NCBI RefSeq assembly: GCF_038005225.1
Contig: NZ_JBBOSU010000001.1
Span: forward strand, 2,902,001-2,966,000
Reading direction: 5' to 3'
Length of the DNA: 64,000 nucleotides
Origin: Solibacillus sp. FSL K6-1523
GTDB taxonomy: Bacteria; Bacillota; Bacilli; Bacillales_A; Planococcaceae
Shown here: piece by piece, positions 54,103 through 63,931 of the stretch
Layout of the letters: every line of letters begins with the position of its first letter
Numbering within the stretch: position 1 is the first letter of the stretch
Program-made: the position numbers and the translations under genes
Notes under the pieces: generated by a model
What the model was told of the DNA's origin: nothing
Seen by the model: the letters and a program-made list of their open reading frames with translations, nothing else
The model's database searches: none

Positions 54103-56724
54103 TTATTTATTTTCTAAAAGTTTTTGTTGCCACTCATATAAAACGGTCATTGCTTGCATCGGTGTTGTACCCATTACATTTAATTTCGAAATCGCATCTA
54201 ACACTTGTTGTTCCGCTTCTGAAATTGCAGGTGCATCAGTCATTTGGAATAATGCAAGTTGCTCCACAGGCTCTCGTACGGTTTGTATAGGTTGGGGAAC
54301 TGGTTCAATGAATACAGACTGTCCCTCGTTTTTCACCGCTTCTTGCCTTGCATCCTTCGCCTCAAATTCCGCTAATAAAGCACGTGCTCGCTGTAAAATA
54401 GGCTGCGGCATTTCAGCCAGTTCCGCCACATGCACACCGTAACTTTTATCTGCCGCACCTGACTTCACTTTGTGTAAAAAGACAACACGCCCATCTTGCT
54501 CCGTCGCACTAACATGGACATTTTGTAAGCGATCTAATTGCATTTCTAAATCCGTTAATTCATGATAGTGCGTTGAAAATAATGTATTCGCACCAATTTC
54601 CGTATGAATATATTCCATCATCGCTTGCGCTAGACTCATGCCGTCATACGTCGAAGTACCACGCCCAATTTCGTCAAACAGCATTAAACTATTTTTCGTC
54701 GCATGCGTGATGGCATGTTGTGATTCAATCATTTCCACCATGAAAGTCGATTGACCAGCCGCTAAATCATCCGCTGCGCCAATGCGTGTGAAAATTTGAT
54801 CGGTAATTGGCAAAACCGCTTCTTGAGCTGGCACGTAGCAACCCATTTGCGCAAGTACAACAATAAGTGCAACTTGGCGCATATACGTACTTTTACCCGA
54901 CATATTTGGACCTGTAATGAGCATCATATTTTTATCTTCCGCTAATAAACAATCATTCGGGACATAGCTTTGTTTATTGAGCATTTTTTCCACGACTGGG
55001 TGACGCCCTTCGATAATTTTCAGTGCGCGTCCTTCATGAAATACAGGTTTCGTAAAACGATATTTATCCGTTACGTTGGCAAAACTCATATACACATCTA
55101 GTTCACTAATTTGGGCCGCCAAAGCTTGTACACGCGGAATATATGCTTTTAACTGTTCACGTAAAGCGACGAATAAATCATATTCTAGCGCTAAACTTTG
55201 CTCTTCTGCATTTAAAATAAGCGCCTCTTTTTCTTTTAACTCTTCCGTAATAAATCGCTCAGCGTTCGCTAACGTTTGTTTTCGTTCAAAACGTGTTAAA
55301 TCGGTATTGATTAAATGTGATTTTGTAATTTCAATATAATAACCAAACACGCGATTATAACCGATTTTCAAGTTTTTAATGCCGGTTAATTCACGCTCTT
55401 TTTGTTCTAATTGCGCAATCCAGTCTTTGCCGTTTCGAGAGGCGTCTCGGTATTGATCGAGTTGTTCATTATAACCATCTCGCATGACATCCCCTTCTTT
55501 AATCGAAATCGGCGGATGATCGGTAATCGCATCCGTTAACAATTGTTCGACATCATGGCATAAATCAAAATTTTCGCCTAATCGAATTAATTGCGCTCGG
55601 CCACTTTGTACGAGTTTTTCTTGAATGGCTGGTACTTGGCGTAATGATTCTCTCAGCTGCGCCAAATCTCGACCGCCTACCGAACCAAATGCTACTCGCC
55701 CCGCTAAGCGTTCTAAATCATACACATTTTTTAGAAGTTGCTGTAACTCTTCACGAACAAAAAATTCTTCTAGTAATTCCGTTACTACTTCCTGTCTTGC
55801 TTCAATCGCCGTTTTATTGGCAAGTGGCTGATGCAACCATTGCTTTAATTTACGTCCACCCATTGCCGTCACCGTTTCATCTAAAAGCCATAAAAGTGTC
55901 CCTTTTGAATCACCACCACGGATCGATTGAATGAGCTCTAAATTGCGTTTGGAATTCGTATCAATTTTTAATGTCGTTTTTTCTTCTATATAAGTAAATG
56001 CTTGAATATGGTACAAAGAGCGCATTTGAGTTCGCTCCGCATATTGCAATAATCGTTTCGCGACCACTTGTAGTGCACTTGGGATATTTTGTACATATTG
56101 TACGGCACGTCCCTCGTCCATTTCCTGATCTTCAAGTGATACGACTATGCCTGCATTCATCGCATAATCAGCTATTTCTAACTGCAATTGCTCGGTAACG
56201 ATCACTTCTTTTATGGCATACGCTTGAAGTTGCTGAATTAATTCTTTCACATGCCCTTCAATCAATGACACATTCGCTTCACCTGTTGAAATATCTAAAT
56301 AAGCAAATGCCATTTCGTTTTCAGATAAACTTTCAGCTGCTGCGATAAAGTGATTCGTTTTCCCATCAAGTGCTTTCCCTTCCATAATCGTTCCTGGTGT
56401 CACGAGCTGTACGACTTCACGTTTGACAACACCTTTTGCCTGTTTCGGATCTTCCGTTTGCTCGCAAATCGCGACTTTAAATCCTTTTGCTACAAGCGTT
56501 TCAATATAACCTTGTGCGGCGTGATGTGGCACTCCACACATTGGAATCGGGTTGTCTGTATTGCCCGAACGTGCAGTTAACGTAATTTCTAATAGTTGGG
56601 ATGCTTTTACTGCATCGTCGAAAAATAATTCATAAAAATCGCCTAATCGGTAAAATACAAAGGCATCTTTATAGTCCTTTTTTACATCTAAATATTGGAG
56701 CATCATCGGTGTATATGTTGTCAT
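54103..56724 (-). CDS. mutS: DNA mismatch repair protein MutS
   Basis: An 873-aa MutS. The mismatch-contact motif FYRLGDFYELF (Phe-x-Glu) lies at the N-terminus. Connector, lever and clamp domains follow, then the ATPase domain with Walker A TGPNMSGKSTYMR, Walker B MLFDEIGRGTST and FSTHYHEL. The C-terminal tail carries a clamp-binding-like EQLALFQM. It recognises base mismatches and recruits MutL. Confidence 0.97.
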   Translation of the reverse strand: MTTYTPMMLQYLDVKKDYKDAFVFYRLGDFYELFFDDAVKASQLLEITLTARSGNTDNPIPMCGVPHHAAQGYIETLVAKGFKVAICEQTEDPKQAKGVVKREVVQLVTPGTIMEGKALDGKTNHFIAAAESLSENEMAFAYLDISTGEANVSLIEGHVKELIQQLQAYAIKEVIVTEQLQLEIADYAMNAGIVVSLEDQEMDEGRAVQYVQNIPSALQVVAKRLLQYAERTQMRSLYHIQAFTYIEEKTTLKIDTNSKRNLELIQSIRGGDSKGTLLWLLDETVTAMGGRKLKQWLHQPLANKTAIEARQEVVTELLEEFFVREELQQLLKNVYDLERLAGRVAFGSVGGRDLAQLRESLRQVPAIQEKLVQSGRAQLIRLGENFDLCHDVEQLLTDAITDHPPISIKEGDVMRDGYNEQLDQYRDASRNGKDWIAQLEQKERELTGIKNLKIGYNRVFGYYIEITKSHLINTDLTRFERKQTLANAERFITEELKEKEALILNAEEQSLALEYDLFVALREQLKAYIPRVQALAAQISELDVYMSFANVTDKYRFTKPVFHEGRALKIIEGRHPVVEKMLNKQSYVPNDCLLAEDKNMMLITGPNMSGKSTYMRQVALIVVLAQMGCYVPAQEAVLPITDQIFTRIGAADDLAAGQSTFMVEMIESQHAITHATKNSLMLFDEIGRGTSTYDGMSLAQAMMEYIHTEIGANTLFSTHYHELTDLEMQLDRLQNVHVSATEQDGRVVFLHKVKSGAADKSYGVHVAELAEMPQPILQRARALLAEFEAKDARQEAVKNEGQSVFIEPVPQPIQTVREPVEQLALFQMTDAPAISEAEQQVLDAISKLNVMGTTPMQAMTVLYEWQQKLLENK

Positions 56725-56856
56725 TCTTAATTTCCCTCACTTAATTCATTACGCCTCAGTATCTTTACGTTTGCCATGCGTTTTAACACGCACTAAATAA
56801 TGATAAACTTGTATTTTTATTATACCACTTGCGTAATGATTTGCCTTCCTTGCGCA

Positions 56857-57019
56857 ATTAATTACGCCTCAGCATAATTGCGTCAGCATTTTGAATTGTG
56901 CTTGTACAAATGGCTCTCCTCAAAATTCTTGACATCCGCTGGGGGCTTTAGGTCAACAAGACGTGACCGTTTTAGCTTTTGTTCCCCTATTTAGCGTGCG
57001 TATAGACGCCCGCTGAATG
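56857..57019 (+). repeat. composite palindromic intergenic repeat, copy 7 (decayed)
   Basis: AATTACGCCTCAGCATAATTGCGTC is recognisable as the left module. The TCGAGC hairpin is lost. AAAATTCTTGACATCCGCTGGGGGCTTTA and a final CCCGCTGAATGA survive, but the TTAACTTG ends are gone. It lies in the 368-bp gap between mutS and cotE. Confidence 0.75.
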
Positions 57020-57023
57020 AAAA

Positions 57024-57056
57024 TAAAAAAAGCTCAAGCTGATGATAGCTTTGAGC
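57024..57056 (-). terminator. terminator after cotE
   Basis: GCTCAAAGCT pairs with AGCTTGAGC (one bulge) around ATCATC and is followed by seven T on the minus strand, 37 bp past the cotE stop. Confidence 0.85.
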
Positions 57057-57092
57057 AAGTTGTTCGCACTATTTAGATTTTGACAATTCCTT

Positions 57093-57671
57093 TTAACAGG
57101 ACGATGAAGATTCACATGGATAATCGGGCGAACTGGAAGATGAGCAAGAGGAAGAAGATGAAGATGAGCTTGAAGAACAAGATTGTGTCGAACTTTCATC
57201 AAACTTCCAGTCATCTTCGCAGTCGATTGGGTGCACGCTCACAACAACCGTCGTCTCCCCAATAATTTCCACTAAAAATTCACGTTCAATCTTCACATTA
57301 ATTTTATCCCCATGCTTTGTAATAACCGCTTCAATACAGTTTGGTGCTTGTAATACACAAACTTTCACATCATCTGAATCTTTACAATCATTGTCACGGA
57401 ATGTTAGTTTAATACGATCTTTATATGAAACTGTTTCAGTAAATACGGCCGTTTTTGAATGATTATGATACGCATACCATACGTTAATATCAAACTTCCC
57501 TGAAACCTCAACATACTTCCCAATACGCTTTGCTGTATAATGATGATTAATAACCCAACAGCCGAGAATACTTGTCGGCGCATTCGGTGGACAGAGCGTT
57601 TCGCAACATTCCGTACGCTTCTTCCCTTTGGCAATCACGGCTTTCGTCACAATTTGACGTAAACGCTTCAC
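57093..57671 (-). CDS. cotE: outer spore coat morphogenetic protein CotE, with Ser/Cys-rich tail
   Basis: A 192-aa protein matching CotE in its core: KRLRQIVTKAVIAKGKK start, GCWVINHHYTAKRIGKYVEVSGKFDINVWYAY, and VEIIGETTVVVSVHPIDC. CotE assembles the outer coat around the forespore. The last 33 residues hold 22 Ser and 4 Cys in runs up to ten Ser long; B. subtilis CotE ends in an acidic tail, as I recall. The core is also Cys-rich. GTG start with AAAGGGGAG upstream. Its place beside ricA/miaB and mutS matches B. subtilis. Confidence 0.92.
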   Translation of the reverse strand: MKRLRQIVTKAVIAKGKKRTECCETLCPPNAPTSILGCWVINHHYTAKRIGKYVEVSGKFDINVWYAYHNHSKTAVFTETVSYKDRIKLTFRDNDCKDSDDVKVCVLQAPNCIEAVITKHGDKINVKIEREFLVEIIGETTVVVSVHPIDCEDDWKFDESSTQSCSSSSSSSSSSCSSSSSPDYPCESSSSC

Positions 57672-57703
57672 CGAAAATCTCCCCTTTCTTTAACTACTCG
57701 AAA

Positions 57704-57732
57704 TAGTGTATGCGGCTGTTGCCTAAAGGGTG
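57704..57732 (-). promoter_or_regulatory. candidate mother-cell (sigma-K/sigma-E) promoter of cotE
   Basis: CATACACTA at 57704-57712 fits the sigma-K -10 CATANNNTA (also sigma-E-like). CACC at 57729-57732 fits a sigma-K -35 with 16-bp spacing. It lies 33 bp upstream of the GTG start. Confidence 0.5.
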
Positions 57733-57818
57733 AAATAATCCTGATGGAATCCACAATGGAATGGAAAAAATTCATCCGAACCTGCTTTATAGCTGCTTTC
57801 TTATAGAAAGGCTCACGT

Positions 57819-57858
57819 AAAAAATGCAGCTCCCTTCAAAATGGGAGCTGCATTTTTT
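57819..57858 (-). terminator. terminator after the EAL gene
   Basis: A perfect 16-bp stem (AAAAAATGCAGCTCCC/GGGAGCTGCATTTTTT), 8-nt loop, immediately past the stop of the gene ending at 57861. Confidence 0.92.
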
Positions 57859-57860
57859 AC

Positions 57861-60068
57861 TTATGTTTGAGTTTGAATTTGCGCCTTCTTTTGTAATAAT
57901 TCATCGACTTCATGAAGTGGCATTGGTTTAAAATAATAATAACCTTGACCACTGTTACAGCCGAGTTGTAGGAGTTCTTTATGCTGCTCTTCTGTTTCAA
58001 TACCTTCAGCAACACAGCGCATATTTAAATTTCTAGAAAGATGAATAATTGTTTTAATGACCGCATGCATACGTGGGTCAGCTAAATTATCGACAAAGCT
58101 TTTATCGATTTTAATCTCTTCAAATGGAAGCTCCTGCAAATAACTTAAAGATGAATACCCTACCCCAAAATCATCAATAGACGTTGCGATGCCATACCTC
58201 ATCAAATCATTTATGATTTTCTTCGCCCGCATCACATTATCTAACTCGATACTTTCCGTAATTTCAAATTTTATATACTTCGGTTCCACGCCATACTTTT
58301 CAATTAACTCCTTAACATTTTCTACGAATGCCGGGTGATAAAAATGATTTGGCGAAATATTTATAGATACTTGGTACATCGGTAAGTTATTTTCTTGTCG
58401 ATCTTTTTGCCATTGTAAAACCTTCTTAAAAATAGCGCGATCTATTTCAGAAATATTTCCTGTGTTTTCTGCGACAGGGATAAATAATGCTGGTGAAACA
58501 AAACCAAGTTCAGGAGAAATCCATCGTGCTAACGCTTCAAAGCTATTAATCTCCCCAGTTTTTATATCCACTTTTGGCTGGAGCATTGGCATGAATTCAT
58601 CTTTCCTCAAACCTTTTGCAATATTCGCCAAAACATTCATTTCATTCGCTACGGATTCCACCTGTTCCACTTCAAACTTTTTAATGACAGTTCCTACACT
58701 TTTTAATGCGATAGACAATGCTGTATCCGCTTGACGAATCGCTTGATCAATTGGTGTTTCAAGGCAAACTTTTGACGTACCCACTTTCAATGTAATGAAT
58801 ACATCTTTATTATTAATGCAATACGGCTCAAATAATAAGTGATCTATTTCAGCTTGTGTAAATTGTAAATCACTATTTTTTAGCTTGGATGCAATAATAA
58901 TCGCCGAGTTTGTATAGCGCGCGATGAATAATTTATGTTCCGCAAAAATATTTTGTAAGCGTTTTGCTATTTTTACTAATATTTTATCGCCACCTTGTCG
59001 ACCATATAAATCGACAATATTTTGATATTCACTCGGCTCAATAATATACAAATAGCTATTTTCCATACCCGCTTCCCAATCAGCTGTCATTTTACTTTTA
59101 AATCCTTCAAAATTACTTAAGCCCGTTGCAGAATCATAGAAAGCGAGCGAATGAATTGCATTTTTTTGATTGTAATATTTGACCGCGAGCGAAACAATCG
59201 GAGCAACATTCGTAATAATAAATTTATAATCCGTTGCCTGAGGTTCCATCTCTTGCTCAAAATAAATCGAAAAAAAGCCGATAACTTCTTCTTCCTTGTT
59301 AAAAATCGGCTGACCCCATAGTGAGACAATATTTTCTTTATCAATTAAATGTTTATATTGTTCATAATAAATTGTACTTTTTATATTTTTAATAAATGTC
59401 GCTTTTCGATCTAAACTTAATGAAAAATCATGACTATCATTGCCCATAAAGAAAGCTTGATACTTTGTCATTTCAAAGGTTTTTGTTGAACCACCATAAA
59501 CTTCTGTTACTTTTCTATTTTCATCAATTAAAATAATCGTACAGTGACATTGATTTCTAAAAGTTATTTCTACATGATTACAAATTTCACCTAAAACATA
59601 TTCTAGTGGGTCGCCATTTTCTAATTTATAATAAATATTTCTTTCTAGCTCAAGTAGTGCATCTACCTTCATTGCATCCGTAACGTCCTTCATCATTAAA
59701 AGACAATATTGAAGCTCGCCGTCGAGATCCTTTAGAGGTAAAATGCTTATTTCATTCCAAAATGTTGAACCATCTTTTCGATAATGATAAGACGATGTTG
59801 TAAACGAGAGCCCATTTTCTATACATTCTTGAATCGCATCTTCGTTTAGGACATCTGTTAAAGGACCATGTAAAATATTTAATTTTTTACCGATTAATTC
59901 TGACTCACTGTAATCTGTCATGCGTATAAAGACTTGATTCACAAAATCAATTACATTGCCTTTAGCTGGATTGATTACTACAACACCTGACTCAAACTGC
60001 CTCGCCATTTGACACAACCAAAAATACATATCATCTTTGTCGAAGTTTTGATTGTAATATTTGTACAT
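57861..60068 (-). CDS. PAS-GAF-degenerate GGDEF-EAL protein
   Basis: A 735-aa cytoplasmic signalling protein with PAS (about 20-135, YSESELIGKKLNILHGP), GAF-like (140-300), degenerate GGDEF (about 310-460, signature position RYTNSAI near residue 384) and EAL (about 470-725). The EAL domain keeps EAL (near 511), VSINISPNHF, EITESIEL, TSIDDFGVGYSSL, IKIDKSF and AEGIE, so phosphodiesterase activity is likely. Domain order, the dead GGDEF and long matches (DDFGVG.SSLSYL, GYYYFKPMPL) make it a paralogue of the protein at 35700-37874. Confidence 0.9.
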   Translation of the reverse strand: MYKYYNQNFDKDDMYFWLCQMARQFESGVVVINPAKGNVIDFVNQVFIRMTDYSESELIGKKLNILHGPLTDVLNEDAIQECIENGLSFTTSSYHYRKDGSTFWNEISILPLKDLDGELQYCLLMMKDVTDAMKVDALLELERNIYYKLENGDPLEYVLGEICNHVEITFRNQCHCTIILIDENRKVTEVYGGSTKTFEMTKYQAFFMGNDSHDFSLSLDRKATFIKNIKSTIYYEQYKHLIDKENIVSLWGQPIFNKEEEVIGFFSIYFEQEMEPQATDYKFIITNVAPIVSLAVKYYNQKNAIHSLAFYDSATGLSNFEGFKSKMTADWEAGMENSYLYIIEPSEYQNIVDLYGRQGGDKILVKIAKRLQNIFAEHKLFIARYTNSAIIIASKLKNSDLQFTQAEIDHLLFEPYCINNKDVFITLKVGTSKVCLETPIDQAIRQADTALSIALKSVGTVIKKFEVEQVESVANEMNVLANIAKGLRKDEFMPMLQPKVDIKTGEINSFEALARWISPELGFVSPALFIPVAENTGNISEIDRAIFKKVLQWQKDRQENNLPMYQVSINISPNHFYHPAFVENVKELIEKYGVEPKYIKFEITESIELDNVMRAKKIINDLMRYGIATSIDDFGVGYSSLSYLQELPFEEIKIDKSFVDNLADPRMHAVIKTIIHLSRNLNMRCVAEGIETEEQHKELLQLGCNSGQGYYYFKPMPLHEVDELLQKKAQIQTQT

Positions 60069-60232
60069 TTCCGTTAGTCCTTCCTAATTAGCTCCACTAT
60101 TTAAGGATTATAGCAAATTTTTCTAATAAATACGATAAATTGGCATGCATTTTTCCACTGTTTTACAACATTTTTTTAAAATAATTCGTTTTTATTACTT
60201 TTCAGCTAGTAACGAAAAGCAATTTTAAGAAC

Positions 60233-60262
60233 AAAAAAACAGCCCCCTTGAGAGCTGCTTTG
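60233..60262 (-). terminator. terminator after ricA
   Basis: AGCAGC...GGCTG hairpin followed by TTTTTTTG on the minus strand, 14 bp past the ricA stop. The stem is short and imperfect. Confidence 0.65.
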
Positions 60263-60275
60263 TTATCGTTTTTTA

Positions 60276-60710
60276 TTATGAGCAAGATCCAGGTACACTT
60301 TTTCGCACTTTTGATCCAGTTTCACCTTTTAAAATATCGCCGCCTGTATTTTCAATTACTTCATTTGTTACATTATTAGCAATGGCATTTGAAACAAGTT
60401 GCAGTAATTCATTCACATCTGTTTGGGATTGTTTAAATTGTTGGACAACCGGAAGTGAATCAATTTCTTCTTCAATTCCTGTAATTTTTCCTTCAATCAT
60501 TTTTAAAGCTTTTTCTTTTCCTAAGTGTTGGAAATTGACTGCTTGTTTTTGTAACGTTTTTAATGAAGCAATTTTTTCACGAACAAATTGGTTTTCGTTA
60601 ATTTGTTCTTCTGCCTTTTTGAAAAATTCTACTTCTTCTGTGTTGGCAATCATATGTGCAATTTCTTTTGCTTTTACGACGATATCGTCTTTTGAATATA
60701 ATTTTGTCAT
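60276..60710 (-). CDS. ricA: RicA (YmcA), RNase Y specificity complex subunit
   Basis: A 144-aa helical protein: [49 protein letters not shown], and the C-terminal [23 protein letters not shown]. In B. subtilis RicA joins RicF and RicT in an iron-sulfur complex that guides RNase Y and affects competence, sporulation and biofilm; the C-terminal Cys near the end is a ligand. It overlaps miaB by 4 bp (ATGA). Confidence 0.95.
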   Translation of the reverse strand: MTKLYSKDDIVVKAKEIAHMIANTEEVEFFKKAEEQINENQFVREKIASLKTLQKQAVNFQHLGKEKALKMIEGKITGIEEEIDSLPVVQQFKQSQTDVNELLQLVSNAIANNVTNEVIENTGGDILKGETGSKVRKSVPGSCS

Positions 60711-62242
60711 TTGATTAATTCCACCTCTTCTTTTACTTTTCCCACAAATTCACCTAATAATGAGTGACTTTTTGCTTCTGTCACTTTCACAAGCACGCGA
60801 TGCCCGATGTATTTCGGATCTGCCTTGAAGTTCACTAATCGATTTTTACGCGTGTAACCCGCAAGCACGTCATCACGTCGTTTACTGCTACCTTCTACAA
60901 GCACTTCTACAATTTGACCTTCTAATTCTTTTAATGCTTTAGCCGAATATTCTGCCACGACATGGTTTAGACGGTGTAATCGTTCCTTTTTCACTTCATC
61001 CGGCACATTATCCGTCATTTTAGCAGCAGGTGTACCTTCACGTGGCGAATAAATATACGTAAACGCCATTTCAAAGCCTACTTCACGATATAAATCGAGT
61101 GTTTCTTGGAATTGCTCTTCTGTTTCATTTGGATAACCGACGATAATATCTGTCGTCAATGCAACATTTGGTATCGCTGTTTTGATTTTTTCTACTAATT
61201 GTAGGAAGTGCTCACGCGTATATTTGCGCGCCATAATTTTTAAAATCTCATTAGAACCTGATTGAACTGGTAAATGGATATGCTCAACTAGGTTTCCACC
61301 TTTAGCGAGTATTTCAATTAAATGATCATCAAAGTCGCGCGGGTGACTTGTTGTAAAACGAACACGCGGAATATCAATTGTTCGAATTGCATCCATCAAA
61401 TCGCCTAAACGGTACGTGATGTCTTCAAAATCTTTTCCGTAAGCGTTGACGTTTTGACCTAGTAACATAATCTCTTTGTAACCTTGCGCTGCGAGTTCAC
61501 GTACTTCTTGAATAATTTCTTCTGGTCGACGAGAACGCTCCTTCCCGCGCGTATACGGTACGATGCAGTATGTACAAAATTTGTCACAGCCGTACATAAT
61601 GTTTACCCAAGCTTTGATCGAACCGAGACGTTTTTTCGGTAGGTTTTCAATAACATCGCCTTCTTTTGACCATACTTCTACGACCATTTCCTTAGACATG
61701 TACGCTTCGTTTAAAATATGTGGTAAACGGTGAATATTATGTGTACCGAAAACCATGTCGACATGTTGGTACTGCTTTAAAATTCGATTGACTACTGATT
61801 CTTCTTGTGACATGCATCCACAAACACCGATTAACATTTCTGGATTTTGTCGTTTATATTTAAGCAAGAAGCCGAGCTCACCAAATACTTTATTTTCCGC
61901 ACCTTCACGAATGGCACATGTGTTTAATAGCACGACATCCGCTTCCTCGATCTGCTCCGTAGATGTGTAGCCAAGCTGCATGAAAATACCTGCCATTACT
62001 TCTGTATCATGTTCATTCATTTGACAACCATAAGTTCGGATGTAAAATTTACGTCCCTCACCCATATGTAAAAACTTCTCTTCGATATCAAAATCTTTGT
62101 GGTACTTCACTTCTTCTTTCCCACGTTTTTTTGCATCTTTTAATGAAGGAGCTGTAAACACTTTCTCAAAATATTTACTATAGTCTTTTTCTTGTTGTGG
62201 TTGCTTTACTTGTTGACTGGCTAGTCGTTGTTCTTCGTTCAT
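60707..62242 (-). CDS. miaB: tRNA-2-methylthio-N6-dimethylallyladenosine synthase
   Basis: A 511-aa radical SAM methylthiotransferase. The UPF0004 domain has [24 protein letters not shown] and [10 protein letters not shown] with its cluster Cys. The radical SAM motif is [17 protein letters not shown]-terminal TRAM domain binds tRNA. It methylthiolates the i6A37 made by MiaA. The ATG at 62242 has AAAGGGGC upstream. It is coupled to ricA. Confidence 0.96.
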   Translation of the reverse strand: MNEEQRLASQQVKQPQQEKDYSKYFEKVFTAPSLKDAKKRGKEEVKYHKDFDIEEKFLHMGEGRKFYIRTYGCQMNEHDTEVMAGIFMQLGYTSTEQIEEADVVLLNTCAIREGAENKVFGELGFLLKYKRQNPEMLIGVCGCMSQEESVVNRILKQYQHVDMVFGTHNIHRLPHILNEAYMSKEMVVEVWSKEGDVIENLPKKRLGSIKAWVNIMYGCDKFCTYCIVPYTRGKERSRRPEEIIQEVRELAAQGYKEIMLLGQNVNAYGKDFEDITYRLGDLMDAIRTIDIPRVRFTTSHPRDFDDHLIEILAKGGNLVEHIHLPVQSGSNEILKIMARKYTREHFLQLVEKIKTAIPNVALTTDIIVGYPNETEEQFQETLDLYREVGFEMAFTYIYSPREGTPAAKMTDNVPDEVKKERLHRLNHVVAEYSAKALKELEGQIVEVLVEGSSKRRDDVLAGYTRKNRLVNFKADPKYIGHRVLVKVTEAKSHSLLGEFVGKVKEEVELIK

Positions 62243-62314
62243 CGACAAATAGCCCCTTTCTATCTTGTTCACTCATTTTCCCATTATAACGAATGTCTCT
62301 ATGTTCCGACAAGC

Positions 62315-62659
62315 TTAGTCGACGAATTGTTTATAGCCTTGTGGGTCATTTGTACGCAAAATTGTAAGAAATGTGACACTTAACTTTATCACTTGTGACC
62401 ATTTCATATTATATTTCGCTTCAAATTGATGTTTTGGTAGCTTTAACACATCTTTAAAAACATGCTGTGCGTCGAGTTGCTGCTCTTCTAAATAAGCAAG
62501 AAATGCCAAGAACAACTTATGATCTTCTAGTTGTAAATCCTTGTTTTGTAATAATGCGTCGAGTTGATCACGCGGTGAATTCGCCCGTTGAAATAATTTT
62601 TCGAGCTGTCTTTCAAGCTGCACATTTTTATATTGAAGAAAATTAATAATAGTAGACAT
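62315..62659 (-). CDS. hypothetical protein (114 aa)
   Basis: A soluble, Leu/Gln-rich helical protein starting MSTIINFLQYKNVQLERQLEKLF. GGGG lies 7 nt before the ATG at 62659; the extra seven codons upstream have no SD. It is 72 bp upstream of miaB on the same strand and could be cotranscribed. I do not recognise the family. Confidence 0.7.
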   Translation of the reverse strand: MSTIINFLQYKNVQLERQLEKLFQRANSPRDQLDALLQNKDLQLEDHKLFLAFLAYLEEQQLDAQHVFKDVLKLPKHQFEAKYNMKWSQVIKLSVTFLTILRTNDPQGYKQFVD

Positions 62660-62737
62660 TGTATTTCCCCATTTTAACAATTATTTGTTCATTAACTACT
62701 GTAACAAAGTTTGAAACTTAAAACATGGAAAAGCCCT

Positions 62738-63931
62738 CTATGTCACTTTGAAAATTCGCATCGCGTAAATCATCAGTAGTGCACAAAGTAGAAATAAACT
62801 ACTTACAAAAATACCTGCTAATAAGTAACCCCCCTGCTCAATGAAATACCCGAAAAATGGCGGTATTAAAAACACACCGATCGAGGCAACCGTTACACTA
62901 TAGCCACTTGCAAAACCACTTAACGAACGGTCAACACTTTCTACTGCGAGCGTCATCCAAATACCATTAAACCCTGACAACGCGAAACCAATAAACGCAA
63001 TGAAAATGACAATTAAAATAGTAGATTGACTAAAGTAAAGACCTACCAAGCTGCCTGTGCTAATCAGTGTAATCCCAAACAAAACAAGCCACCGATTCCC
63101 AGCTAAAAAACGATCGCTAATAACACCCCATGAAACCCTCCCCACCGCGCCACATAACTCCGATAAGGCTAAACAAAGACCTGCGACATAAATTGGCCAA
63201 TGTTTTGTTTCAATTAAAAATAAAATTAAATACGTGTTAAACGTTATTTGTACACCCATTAAGATAAAAGCAGAACTATTTGTGAAAAATAACATTTTAG
63301 ATTTGCTTAATTGTTTTACCAGCGTCCAAAGTCGTTCTGTTGATTGGACTGGCTTTTCTGTCCACGGTAAACGGATAAAATAAATACTGCTAACGAGACA
63401 TACAATGACAAGCACTAGTACCGCTATTGTCATCGCCCACCTCCAACCAATCACTACCGCTAACGGCAGAAGTAAAATACTAATTGTTGCCGAAGCAAGT
63501 GTAATCGACATTTGCTTCACACCCATTGGCAATGTTAATTTGGATGGTGAAAATTCGTACACAAGTAATTTATTCGTCACCGGATGCATCCCACCATAAG
63601 CAAGTCCAGCAATTAAAATAAAAATAAACGCTAGATAAAAATTATCCATCCACGCAAAAACTAAAAAACTACCCGCAACGACGCTCATCAACAAAATCAT
63701 TAACAGTCTCGTATTCACACGGTCCGCAACATAACCAATTGGCATCGTCGCTAAAAATTGTCCAATAAAAAGTGCAGTTGGAAACAGACCCAACTGCACT
63801 TTTGTTAATGCTAAATCTTCTCCTATAAATACCATGAAAGTGCTTAAGCTCCTGCCAACAAATGCAGTAAAAAACTGACCTACTAGTATGAGGAGTACCA
63901 TTATTTTACCTTGCTGCAGCAACTTTTCCAT
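62738..63931 (-). CDS. MFS transporter
   Basis: A 397-aa major facilitator with 12 predicted membrane segments. The loop 2-3 motif is PIGYVADRVNTRLLM (G-x3-D-R-x-N) and the loop 8-9 copy is VSWGVISDRFLAGNRWLV. A Gly-rich HPVTNKLLVYEF segment follows TM4. Substrate cannot be read; it resembles the YbfB/NNP-like sugar-acid or organic-anion group only loosely. No regulator or enzyme gene is adjacent in the window. Confidence 0.88.
   Translation of the reverse strand: MEKLLQQGKIMVLLILVGQFFTAFVGRSLSTFMVFIGEDLALTKVQLGLFPTALFIGQFLATMPIGYVADRVNTRLLMILLMSVVAGSFLVFAWMDNFYLAFIFILIAGLAYGGMHPVTNKLLVYEFSPSKLTLPMGVKQMSITLASATISILLLPLAVVIGWRWAMTIAVLVLVIVCLVSSIYFIRLPWTEKPVQSTERLWTLVKQLSKSKMLFFTNSSAFILMGVQITFNTYLILFLIETKHWPIYVAGLCLALSELCGAVGRVSWGVISDRFLAGNRWLVLFGITLISTGSLVGLYFSQSTILIVIFIAFIGFALSGFNGIWMTLAVESVDRSLSGFASGYSVTVASIGVFLIPPFFGYFIEQGGYLLAGIFVSSLFLLCALLMIYAMRIFKVT

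Noticed and set aside
57080-57265. 61-aa plus-strand ORF
   Set aside because: Antisense to the cotE tail. It is a product of the Ser-codon run; mentioned only for the acidic reading of that strand.
62700-62735. Terminator after the MFS gene
   Set aside because: Only a weak ACAT/ATGT pairing with a long loop and a short T-run; not convincing.
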